A DNA stretch of 21,703 bases from Chrysochromulina tobinii (Eukaryota; Haptophyta; Prymnesiales; Chrysochromulinaceae). How positions within the stretch are numbered: position 1 is the stretch's first letter; each line of letters opens with the position of its first letter. Shown here one piece after another: positions 1-9,000 of the stretch. The notes beneath the pieces are model-generated. The model had not been told where the DNA came from. It did not search any database and saw only the letters and a list, made by a program, of their open reading frames with translations. The stretch covers positions 1 to 21,703 of the forward strand of contig JWZX01002804.1 in the NCBI GenBank assembly GCA_001275005.1, in the 5' to 3' direction. A program made the translations under genes and the position numbers.

Positions 1-175
1 CCTCGGCAAACTTGGCGGCGAGCGTCTGCACCTGCTCGGCGGTGTTGCTCGCCTGCGACTGGGCCTTGTGCAGAAACCAGAGGCCGGCAAGGACGGCGGC
101 ACCGCTCAGAATGTGCCATGCTAGCGGCGTCGACGTCTGACTGTGGCGCTTTTTGCCGTCACCCGAGGGCAACAT
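1..175 (-). CDS. Partial membrane-anchored protein, N-terminal 58 residues
   Basis: An open frame on the minus strand starts at the ATG at 175-173 and runs off the left edge of the window without a stop. The visible N-terminus is a short basic, hydrophilic leader (MLPSGDGKKRHSQTS). A hydrophobic stretch of about 18 residues follows (around residues 19-35, AWHILSGAAVLAGLWFL), then a polar, Gln/Ala-rich heptad-like segment (HKAQSQASNTAEQVQTLAAKF). This is the pattern of a single-pass, N-terminally anchored protein with a coiled-coil start on the far side. The basic residues before the hydrophobic segment favour an N-in signal anchor over a cleaved signal peptide. I do not recognise the family. 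The rest of the gene lies outside the window, so an exon boundary near the edge cannot be excluded. Confidence 0.55.
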   Translation of the reverse strand, partial: MLPSGDGKKRHSQTSTPLAWHILSGAAVLAGLWFLHKAQSQASNTAEQVQTLAAKFAE

Positions 176-241
176 GCTCGGTGACCAGCGATTATCGTCG
201 GAGGTCGCCCGTCGTCGTTCTGGAACCCCGACGAAAATTTG

Positions 242-292
242 GGAGTTCCGGGGCGCAGCCCCGGAGTTCCGGGGGTGGGGGCGTAGCCCCCC
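242..292. repeat. Paired GC hairpins with 12-bp direct repeat
   Basis: Two adjacent perfect hairpins lie between the minus-strand gene starting at 175 and the 3' end of the recombinase gene at 351. The first has arms CCGGGGC and GCCCCGG (248-254, 258-264) around a GCA loop. The second has arms GGGGGC and GCCCCC (277-282, 286-291) around a GTA loop. A 12-bp direct repeat, GGAGTTCCGGGG, occurs at 242-253 and 263-274. The place suits a small interspersed repeat or a 3'-end structure. No function is shown. Confidence 0.6.
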
Positions 293-350
293 AGAGGGTG
301 TATACAGCAAGCCTACACATACCCCGGCACACATAGACCCCACCCGAAAC

Positions 351-3006
351 TCATTCATCGTCGTCGCTCCCCGGCTCGTCGTCGCTCCCCGGCGAGCGCG
401 CACGCTTGCCTCCAAACATGGATGTTATCGTCTGCGTCATCGAGCCTACTATGGGTGCCTGAGGGTCCTTGCGCCATGCAGCGAACGCGCTGCTGCAGAC
501 ATTGGGCTTGCTGGCCTTGAGATGCTTATCCAAGGTGTTGACTAGGACTTTGCTCGTGGCAAGGCGGCCCGGGGTCTTGGTGTCACCCTTGTCTGCATAC
601 TCCCTGAGCAAGCGCTTGACAAGGAGACTCACGACCGCACTTGCGATTGAGACAGCGTGTGCCTGCGCCGATTGGTCACGCTCCTTGAGCGACAGCACAG
701 CCATCTCCTCGCGATTCGCCATGGCTTTGAGGGCAGAGAGGACACCCTCGCACTCCTTCTTGCGGCGCGCCCCGTCTGAAAGCACGGGCACGTTGCCTGA
801 GTTGTCCATGCAGTCTAGGAAGAAAGCAGAGGCCAGCTTGTCCGCCAATTCGTACTCTGACTGGCCACCCAAGTCCCTGCGTAGGGCACCTGACGGGGCA
901 GCAGCGACGTGAAGCTCAGCTGTTGCGGCGCTGTGTGCGAATTGCCTGGCTGCTGGCGAGCCACCAAGTGGTGTGATCACAGGGCCAGGGCCAGCTGCGG
1001 CCAAAGCGGGCAAGGGAGGCAACTGGGATGAGGACCCATCGACGGGAGGCGGCCTGGAGAGGAGCTGCTGCTGCTGCGCGATGATGCGCATCATCTGCTG
1101 CATCTGCTGCAGGAGCACACTGTTCTGGTGCTCGAGGCTGATCGTACGAGAAGCGAGGTCGGAGATCTGAGCTGACATGCGTGCGACGTTGTTGCCCAGC
1201 CCCTCAAGCCCTGCGACGACTTGTTCAGACAGGTCGTGGCCCTTGCGATTGAACAGGTGCGCGTTGTCGATCTTGAACTGAATCTTCAAGGCGTCACCCC
1301 ACTCGATGAGCACCAGGTGCGCAGGAGAGCCCGGTGTCGACATTTTGGCGTCGTACGCGTCGCGCATGCGGGCCAGGACGTGCTCGGACTCCTTGCTCTT
1401 GAACCGCGTCTCATAGTACATGACCATGGTTGCAAGTGTCACATGCATCAGGGGCCGGAGTTGACCGTCACTCAGGAGCATCGGCGGTGAGAAGTCGTGG
1501 AAGCCGAACAGCTCGTCAATCATGACCTCGAGGCGCTTCATGCTCACCCCTGCCTTGACCAGCGTCTCGAGCGACGGGTACTTTGAGCCGTTGCCAGTTT
1601 GCCCATATGGTAGTCCTGGCCAGCCTGCCAGCAGCAGGGCCCCGGGAATGCAGAGGGCGACGCGCGCATTGAGGTAGTTGAACAGAGCGCCCACCGAGGT
1701 CAAATCGTGGCCGGTGACGTGGATGGCGAGTTCAGCGGGGACCCCGATGCAGATGGTCTCGCATGCGCCATGCCTCATGCCCTTGGCTGTGGGCGCCGGA
1801 GGCAACTCCACACCATACTTGTCATGCGTGATGGCATAGTCTTGGAACTTCTGCAGCGAACCTGGAAGGCCGGGAGCCTGCATGGCCTTCATATAGTCGG
1901 TGATCGTGGTGGTCGAACTCTTCGCCTGGTACAGGTCCGGGAACAGCCACGTCTTCTTGTCCGCGTTGAATTTCCTGTAGCCCTTCTCCCAGACGAGCGC
2001 GTCCCCGAAGTCGATCGCCCAATCGCTCAGATGGTCGACACCGGCGATGAAGCAGAAGTACTTCGATTTTGAAGTCTTGGACTGATCGGCCTCGCCTGAG
2101 ACGCAGTTGAGCAACGCGTTCCAGCGCAGTTGAGCAACGCGTTCCAGCGCAACGACTCATATGCAAGGAGAGCGGGCTCGCCTCCTCGACCGCAGAGTAC
2201 CCACAGGGTCTTGATGGCGAACTTGCGACGAGCTGCTTCCGCCGAGTTGGCCCTTCCCAGCGCGAGGCACAGCGCCTTGACGTGAACGTGGAACACCTGT
2301 GTGTGAGAAGCGCATGCGCGTCTCAGCCGCAGGGTTGATCGTACATGGGGGCAATCAGAGGTAATCAGAGGCAATCAGAGGTTGGAACACCTCGTGCTCC
2401 ACATCAGCTTCGGCCTCCTTGCTCGTGGACTCGTGGACATGTCTTTGGTGTATCAGGCGCCCCATCTTCGCCTTGATCTTCTTGTACCACTCAGCTTGGT
2501 CGCTGTTATCGCCGTTCAAGCACATGAAGAAGTCCTGAGTGTAGGCACGTACGAGGCGAAGGCATCAACAGGCGAGCAGCAAAGCAGGCGCAGGCGCGCT
2601 GGCGCGCGCGCTCAGCAGGCAAGCAGGCGCACATGGCGCAGGCGCGCACCTTTGTACTCTGCTCCGTCGAGTGCTGGAAGCGCCTCTTCAGGTCGTAGAT
2701 CATGCCGCCCCAGTACTCGATAGCTGAGTCGTGGGAAAGAGGCTTGCCCGCGTTTGTTTTGCCTTTGGGAATGAGGTAGATGCTCGTCAGGAACGTCGCA
2801 TTGAACTCGTGGATCTCGTTGGCGCAGGCAAACTCCTCCGGCACTGATACCCACTTGGCGCCCCACTTCGCAGCAAGCTCTGGATTCGAGCTGGCAATTG
2901 CCTCGAGGAAGGCGTCGCCGATCTTGTTGTGCGACGCGATGTTGCTGGCATTCGACGTCGACGCACCGTCCATCGTCATCGCAGTCATCGCCTCCGACGG
3001 CGGCAT
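351..3006 (-). CDS. Tyrosine-recombinase-like protein, three exons, frameshifted
   Basis: Minus-strand gene modelled as exon 1 2650-3006, exon 2 2391-2534 and exon 3 351-2296, with both introns GT-AG and in phase 0. Exon 1 (from ATG 3006) gives a helical N-terminal region (EYWGGMIYDLKRRF) like the core-binding domain of tyrosine recombinases. Exon 3 carries catalytic-type motifs: GRGGEPALL (first Arg box), KGMRHGA (second Arg box, with Lys where His is usual), VTGHD (the GH box), and a Tyr about 11 residues after that His in LFNYL. A coiled-coil, Gln-rich stretch and an acidic SPGSDDE tail follow. I recall similar multicopy proteins from dinoflagellates and haptophytes; a Crypton-type element is the nearest named class. 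A 23-bp tandem duplication at 2104-2149 breaks the frame, so this copy is probably a pseudogene or contains an assembly error. Further 5' exons are possible. Confidence 0.6.
2104..2149. repeat. 23-bp tandem duplication breaking the recombinase
   Basis: Two perfect head-to-tail copies of a 23-bp unit (2104-2126 and 2127-2149) sit inside exon 3. Because 23 is not a multiple of 3, reading through both copies shifts the frame. Reading only one copy joins RWNALLNC smoothly to VSGEADQSK and keeps the recombinase frame open to 351. Confidence 0.85.
2297..2390 (-). other. Intron 2 of recombinase gene, introner-like
   Basis: This is a 94-bp GT-AG intron on the minus strand. A perfect 10-bp direct repeat, AGGTGTTCCA on the minus strand, spans both splice junctions (2383-2392 and 2289-2298), so the intron is exactly one repeat-to-repeat distance long. 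Just inside the donor are three tandem decamers, CTCTGATTRC on the minus strand (2351-2380). The layout matches introner-type insertion with target-site duplication, in which the duplicated AGGT supplies a splice site. Confidence 0.6.
2535..2649 (-). other. Intron 1 of recombinase gene
   Basis: A 115-bp GT-AG intron. The donor is AAAG|GTGCGC and the acceptor ACACTCAG|GAC on the minus strand. It removes a GC-rich, frame-breaking stretch and joins exon 1 (ending STEQSTK) to exon 2 (starting DFFMCLNGDN). Unlike intron 2, it has no long direct repeat at its ends. Confidence 0.55.
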
Positions 3007-3009
3007 CCC

Positions 3010-3337
3010 CGGAACTCGCCCCGGAGGCCCTTCGCCTTGCGCAGAAGCTCCGGGAAGGCAGCAGACGCCTTCGCCTCCTCGAATGCCGCCGGCCCTCGGT
3101 TTCCCACAGCCGTTTTCTCCGATCCCCGGAGAAGCCCGGAATTCCGACTCCGTCGGGAAAGCCTATGAATACTATTGTAGACGCAAGTGGCAAAAAATAA
3201 ATGACGATTGCAATCATCGCAAACCACCATTGCCGTCCCCCACCCTCGCTGAACGCTTACATGTTAGCGGAGGTTGGTGCAGAAAACACAAACATCTGAC
3301 ATCTGCATTTCGATCGGGTGCTCTCTCTCGACGGTTT
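3010..3337. other. Spacer upstream of recombinase exon 1
   Basis: This stretch holds no gene I can support. The minus strand contains a short coding-like patch (FEEAKASAAFPELLRKAKG, near 3020-3085) that could belong to an unrecognised upstream exon, but I see no convincing splice pair. The 3180-3235 part is more AT-rich than its surroundings. Confidence 0.3.
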
Positions 3338-3697
3338 TCATCGTTCAGCTTTCAGCACAGTTGCGCGTGGGCACACGGTTGCGAGACCGTCCCTCGCGAC
3401 CCGTCCGCATCGTTGCACACCACACATCGTTGCACCGTCTCGAGCTGCAGCTTCAAACTCGCACACAGGCGAACGCTGTGCTCGACGAAGTGGCGACTTG
3501 CAATCAGACCCTGCCATGGCGTCAAAGTCCTCGAGCAAGTCAGCAATCCAGTCGGGTTCGTCGAATACGTCATCTATCTTCGTCAGGTGACGAAGCGCGT
3601 TGCTGCCCGCCGTCTCCCTCGTCATCCATTGTGATGTAACCGCCGTGTAACCGTCGATGTAACCGTCCGTGTAACCGCCGTCGCCCTCGTAAGTCAT
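3338..3697 (-). CDS. Hypothetical ORF with acidic centre
   Basis: A 119-codon minus-strand frame from the ATG at 3697. Its start lies in a 68-bp tandem repeat and codes Gly/Tyr repeats (GGYTDGYIDGYTA). Its middle is acidic and coding-like (DDVFDEPDWIADLLEDFDAM), and the C-terminal third looks like shadow sequence rich in Arg and Cys. It could be a separate small gene, an upstream exon of the recombinase gene, or spurious. I do not recognise it. Confidence 0.22.
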   Translation of the reverse strand: MTYEGDGGYTDGYIDGYTAVTSQWMTRETAGSNALRHLTKIDDVFDEPDWIADLLEDFDAMAGSDCKSPLRRAQRSPVCEFEAAARDGATMCGVQRCGRVARDGLATVCPRATVLKAER

Positions 3698-3763
3698 TGT
3701 GATGTAACTGCCGTGTAACCGTCGATGTAACCGTCCATGTAACCGCCGTCGCCCTCGTCATCC
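3628..3763. repeat. Two-copy 68-bp tandem repeat with TGTAACCG submotif
   Basis: Two near-identical 68-bp units start at 3628 and 3696, differing at only a few positions. Each holds four copies of a roughly 12-bp submotif built on GTGTAACCG or GATGTAACCG. It lies between the recombinase gene and the 3' end of the TPR/3CxxC gene. Confidence 0.75.
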
Positions 3764-3828
3764 ACCGAGTCTGCACATGCTCACCAAAAACCAAGGCCCA
3801 TCATTGTTGGGCCGGCGCAAGCCAATTG

Positions 3829-5643
3829 TCAATAGCCGTCGTCATAGTACCGGTAATCGTCACAATCGTCATAGCCGCCGCCATGTGTTGTATGAGAACG
3901 GCCACCGCCATGGCCACCGCCGCCGCCGCCGCCTCGACCACGACCGCCGCCGGGGTACATCCCTCTTGGCATGCAGCAGCGGCCCAGCTCACGGCACTTC
4001 TGACAATTCGCCATGTCATGCGGCCGTCGCTCGTTGTCCTCATCGTCGTCGGACGCAACCTTGCGATCCAATGGGCGTTGCGCGTAGGGATACACCCAAA
4101 CGTTGCACTTCTGGCACGCCTGCTTTTTGTCGCAGTAGGTGGCAGCACTGCTCCAACGCTTGTTGCATTTGGTGCATCGAAGCTCGCCGAACACGCGGTG
4201 ATCCGTATCGCCACGCCACGGCGTCAGCCGCACAAGGCGAACCGTCGCGCCACCAGGAGCGACGGTGAATACGTCAGCGTGCCGACGAAGCACGGTGGCT
4301 ATGTATTCAGCGTCTTGTGGGATGGCCGCCGGCTTGGGGCAATTTGTCGCAATGAGCGACACCATGCAAGCATACTGCGTTGGCGCCTCGCCTGAAAAAT
4401 CCGGGCGGCGTCGGATGAAGTCGTCCACGGCGTTGATATACTCAGGCTCCGCCTTTTCCGCCGCGTCTCGCAGAGCAGACACTGAGTGCAGCAGGCTCGC
4501 CACGGCGCGCATCGCATTGACATCCATAGCCCGATCCGCGCAGAGGCGGGCGGAAAGAGCGGACGCTTTGGCATGCTCCCAGCGGCCTGCAGACAGGTGA
4601 GCCTGTGCGGCAGACAGGTGAGCCTGTGCTGCATCCAACTTGGCGTTGCGTGCCTGCGTAAGGCGAGCATCTGCAGCCGCACGTTGCGTTTCAGTTGCAG
4701 CGTGGCTGCGCGCTCGATTCGAGGCATCGATGACGCGGTCCCAGTCTTTTGCCGCGGCAGCGACAGCGGCCTCTTTCAGTGCTGCTTCATGCAAACCCAG
4801 GCGCGCGTCCGCCAACACAGCTCGCGCGAGGGCGGTACTCGGCGGGTCGAAGGCGGCACGCATTGCGCCATCAGCCACTGTCTCCGCCTGCGCGAAACGC
4901 AGATGTTGCAGATGTGTGTGCGCCGTTCCCAACACCTCATTGAACGCGCCTTGCTTCCCACCGTTACACAGCTGCTGGGCTCGCTCGTGCTCCACAGCGC
5001 CCAACGCCAAAGCAGAAGCCGCTCCTGCGTGACGTATGGCAGCGGACCATGAGCGCTGCTGTAGCGCTTTCTCCGCCTTCGCAATAACCTCCTCGAACTC
5101 GCCGCTACGCGCCATCCCGAGTGCTGCGCGCACGAGGGCAAGCGCTTCCTCGTCTACGGCATGCCGACTGGCGCTGGTCGCCGCAGAGCGTGCGTCTTGC
5201 CACTTTGCGTCTCTTGCATGCGCCGCAGACTGCGCCAGCAACACGTCAAGCATGGTGCGCTCCGCAACTGGCAACAGCACCAACTGCGCGCCAGAGTCGC
5301 AAAGCCGTGCTGCACTGAGTGCATGCTCTGCAAACGCACAAGCGTATTCCAACGACCGGCCGACCAGGAGTGCAGCACGTGCGGCGCCGGTGAGGGCTTG
5401 GCACAGCAGCGCGTTGCGCTCGCGGCTGGAGAGGAGGCGCAGCGGGCTCAACCACGGCAAGCCGCAGAAACCAGCTTCCGCCCAACCTAGTGTCTTCAAC
5501 GCCGCCTGGAACGCCAACAGCGCATCGTCGAACTTGCCCTCAGCAAGCTGCACAGTACCCTTCTGCAGCTCCGCCTCACACGTTGTTGCTATGTTGCTCT
5601 TCCTATGGGAGCAACATAGGAATAGCACCGTGCGTGCGTGCAT
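3829..5643 (-). CDS. TPR-like protein with C-terminal 3CxxC zinc finger
   Basis: A 604-residue frame from the ATG at 5643; the frame is open further upstream only to a TTG at 5703. Residues ~30-450 are an Ala-rich alpha-helical repeat region that opens with a TPR-like unit (LQKGTVQLAEGKFDDALLAF) and continues with helix pairs rich in ARAAL and AEKAL. Residues ~485-560 hold three CxxC pairs (C490/C493, C510/C513, C547/C550) with the KRWSSA element after the first, the signature of 3CxxC zinc-binding domains (as in ZAR1 and RTP proteins). The tail is acidic, then Gly/Arg-rich, then Tyr/Asp-rich, as in RNA-binding proteins. The domain order suggests a scaffold that touches RNA or protein; this is inference. 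A 21-bp duplication near 4588-4629 doubles AQAHLSA in frame. The first ~20 codons contain a hairpin and may not be real coding sequence. Confidence 0.7.
   Translation of the reverse strand: MHARTVLFLCCSHRKSNIATTCEAELQKGTVQLAEGKFDDALLAFQAALKTLGWAEAGFCGLPWLSPLRLLSSRERNALLCQALTGAARAALLVGRSLEYACAFAEHALSAARLCDSGAQLVLLPVAERTMLDVLLAQSAAHARDAKWQDARSAATSASRHAVDEEALALVRAALGMARSGEFEEVIAKAEKALQQRSWSAAIRHAGAASALALGAVEHERAQQLCNGGKQGAFNEVLGTAHTHLQHLRFAQAETVADGAMRAAFDPPSTALARAVLADARLGLHEAALKEAAVAAAAKDWDRVIDASNRARSHAATETQRAAADARLTQARNAKLDAAQAHLSAAQAHLSAGRWEHAKASALSARLCADRAMDVNAMRAVASLLHSVSALRDAAEKAEPEYINAVDDFIRRRPDFSGEAPTQYACMVSLIATNCPKPAAIPQDAEYIATVLRRHADVFTVAPGGATVRLVRLTPWRGDTDHRVFGELRCTKCNKRWSSAATYCDKKQACQKCNVWVYPYAQRPLDRKVASDDDEDNERRPHDMANCQKCRELGRCCMPRGMYPGGGRGRGGGGGGGHGGGRSHTTHGGGYDDCDDYRYYDDGY
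5589..5619. repeat. 11-bp perfect inverted repeat near gene start
   Basis: Arms CTATGTTGCTC (5589-5599) and GAGCAACATAG (5609-5619) flank a 9-nt loop, just inside the modelled start of the TPR/3CxxC gene. On the minus strand a GT (in ACG|GTGCTA) lies before it and AGs follow it, so it could be part of a very short intron or of the 5' leader. Confidence 0.6.
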
Positions 5644-6025
5644 GGATTTACTTTCGTGCCCAGGCGAAACGTCGTCGCGCTCCGTTAAAGGAACGCCATA
5701 CAAAGTGTGAACGTCCGTTAATACTCGGCCATCTACTCGGATCTATGGTAGGGCACGCAAAGTGCTGTGTCCAATTCGAAGGAATCCTTGTTCCTTGATT
5801 TTGGAACTTATCGAAGAGTACAAGTACTGTAGCTCCTGTCTCTTATAATCCAGAAAGGACTTCGGGATCCCCTCGGCGCTCGGGATGAGGGGTTTACGTT
5901 CCGAGTTCGCCCTTATTGTACATCTTCCATGTAACCAAATGGAGACGACGAATCTTTGATTTTGGCACATCGCCGAAACGATGGGGAAACCCAGCTGAGC
6001 CTGCCGCTAGCCTCCGCTGCAGAAG
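5644..6025. promoter_or_regulatory. Divergent intergenic region between two genes
   Basis: This 382-bp stretch lies between the starts of the minus-strand TPR/3CxxC gene and the plus-strand C2/EF-hand gene, so it must hold both promoters or leaders. It is clearly less GC-rich than the flanking genes. I see no dependable TATA box or named motif. A 75-codon minus-strand ORF inside it (5743-5970) has no recognisable features. Confidence 0.4.
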
Positions 6026-9000
6026 ATGGCCGAAAGCATCCAACGGCCTCGGCCGGCTGCGCGATTAAGCGTCGATGACGACGCACTCGCCCATCGCGGC
6101 CTTTCGCGCTCGTCGTCTATGGACAACTTGCTCGCCCAGCGCCTCGTTGCCCACACGCCTGCGAAGATAGTGCCAGACAGCGCGCCGACGGTGAAGCCAC
6201 CGTCAGAAAGCGCGCCGACTGCGAAGTCACCGTCGGAAAGCGCGCTCGCGCAGAAGGTGCTCGAGCGCTGGACGTCGCCAGGAAAGAAGCGACAGCAGCA
6301 TCAGCAGCAGCAGCAGCAGACATTTGAGCAGTTGCACGTCTGGCTCGCCGGGCTCTCCGGCTGGCTCACAGGGCGGGCGCGGTCGCAGCCCGATCCGACG
6401 GGCGCGGGCGCACCAGAAGACGAAGACCGTGTGTTATCTAGCGTCGAGCACATCCTCGCCGACATCCGATCGCGCAAAACGCCGGCCCGGCGGTCGCCGG
6501 TGTGGCCGTCGCCGACGGCGCATGCGCAGACGGCGCGCGAGTTCTCGAGCAGCACGGCGCTCGTGGCGCTCGACGACGACGCCATCACGCCGGTGCGTCG
6601 CTGGACTGTCGCAGGTCGACACGTGGGAGAGGTCTTGAGGGGCTCACGCACCGAGCGCGTCTACTTTAACGACGACGGCTCGATTTACTACACGAACCAC
6701 TACCCGATCAAGCCGGAGCTGCCCGAGTACGAGGTGCTCGAGCAGGGCGCGAGCGCCGCCGAGCCTGGGAAGGTGATCGCGCCCAAGATCAAGCATGGGC
6801 CGCGCGTCGGCTTCGCGAACGACTATCCTCACGCGACGAAACTCATCGAGCTCGATCCCCACAACGCGTGGTACAAAGGGTCCCCTCGAGGCCCGTTGGG
6901 CATCAAGTTCAGTGGAGCCAGCGAGGGTGCGGGGCTGCTCGAGGACCATGCGACGGGCCTGGCCATCGTCGAGGCGGCGAGCGCCACGGGCGGCAGCGGC
7001 GGCTACCTCACGGTCGACTCCCACGGGTTCGTGGTCGACCGTAGAATGGCAGGCTCTGTCCTGATGCTCACGCCGAGCGCGCCGTATGGCACGTCAACCG
7101 GCGCCGTCTCGAGCTTCGAAGCGGAGCGAGAGGCTGCTCGCGCGGCCCGACGCGCCGAGAAGGCGGCCAAGGAGGCGCACGACCTGCTGCTCACGCAGCT
7201 GCTCGAGCAGGTGGTGGCGGAGATGGCGGCCGAGATCTTGCTCGATGAGTACGTGCTCGTGCTCGAGCATGTGCGGGCTCATGATGTGCCGTGCGCGGAC
7301 TTGATCTCGGGCTCGGACCCGTACCTCATCGTGTCGCTCCTCGGCTGCGAGCGTCTCGATCTGAGCGGGAGATTGCCGCCGGCCGGCGTGGTGATCGCCT
7401 CCGTCCCCGCTGAAGGCAGCTCTTCCCATCGGTCTGACAAAGCGAGCACCCCTACCGGCGGGAAGAAAGGCGCCAAGGGCGGCGCCAAGGGCGGCGCCCA
7501 GGGCGGCGCCAGGACACCGCCTCCCCACAAGGGGCCCGACAAGGATTGGCTTGGAAACCCCACAAAGGAAGCCAAGCGGCGCGAGGCGCGCGAGAGGGCG
7601 CGCAAGCAGGCATCCGAGGCGGCGGCGGCGCACGAGGCGTCCTTGTCCCGAGGGCCGCCCGTGCCCTCGTTCAGCGCGTCGACCAGTTCGATCCAGAACG
7701 CGAGTGACCCGGAGTGGTCCGAGACGTTGCAATTCTGGGTGCCCGCGGGCTCGGATGCCGCACTCTCACTCAAGACACGCTTGCGCTTCTTCGTGGCTGA
7801 CAGGGATCCGGAAAAGGACTTCGACGACCCGTTGGGCGAGGCGGTGATCGACTTGAGCGGCCTGAGAGGCCGTGTAGAGAGGCACCGTGTCGCCGGTCTC
7901 AATGGGCTCGCCAACTTTGCGCTCTCATTCGACTACCGATTGGTGAGCACGGTGGTGCCGCCGCCGCCGCCGCCGCGCCGACTCCACCTGACGCAGCTGA
8001 GCGCGATCGAGATTGCGCGCGAGAACGATCCGTTAGACGTACCTGAGCCGGAGGCGCCGGCGGTGCTCGAGGAGGCGCACGCGGTGCCCCCTCACGTGCC
8101 CCCCGACAAGGTGTCGATGGAGCGGGGGAGTAGTAAGAAGGGGGCGAAGGAGTCCAAGAGCGCCGTGGCCGGCGCCACCCCGAGCACGAAGGGTAAGAAG
8201 AGCGAGAGGGCGGCGGCGGGTGGCGCCGAGAGGTCCGCTGAGCGCGAGGGTAAGAAGAGCGAGAGGGCAACCGAGCGATCCATCGAGGGCAGGACTGCGC
8301 GAGGCAAGAAGGCGGCCGGCAAGGGAGAGGCCGAGATTAAGGCCGAGATTAAGGCCGAGGCCAAGGCCAAGGCCAAGGGAGAGGCGGCGAAGGCGAAGGC
8401 CGAGGCGGCCAAGGCGAAGGCGGCGGAAGCGGAGCTGGCGGCGGCAGAGGCGGAGAGGGCCGCGGCAGAGGTGGCAGCACGGGTAGCCGCGGAGGCGGAG
8501 GCAGCTAGAGTGGCGGCGGAGGAGGAGGCAGCACGGGTAGAGGCAGCGCGGTTGGCAGCCGAGGAGGAAGCAGCAGCGGCAGCGGCTGCGGCGGCGGCGG
8601 CGGCGGCGGCGGCGAAGAAGAAGGACAAGGGGAAGGGGAAGAAGGTGGGAGACGCGAAGCCAAAGTCGGGAGACGCCAAGCCCCGGGCCCCAAGCCCCAA
8701 GCCCGTCGAGCCCGTTGATCCCGTGAACCGCCTCAAGATCCTCGGGACGATCGACCTTGACGAAACTCGACCGATCCCCCCCCAGATCCGCGCAGCGATG
8801 CAGCGCTCGGCGCTGCGCGTGATGGACGTGTTCAAGGGGTTCGACACGGAACGACCCGACGGGCGTATCAGCCGCAGCGAGTTCAAGAGGGGCCTCGTCG
8901 CGCTGCAGTTCGAGGTGCCCGAGAAGTACCTCGACGAGCTCTTTGACTCATTCGACCCTGACGGCTCTGGTGAACTTGAAGTGAATGAGTTCACCAAGAT

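Noticed and set aside
5743-5970. 75-codon minus-strand ORF
   Set aside because: It starts with ATG but lies in the divergent promoter region with no recognisable features or neighbours that need it.
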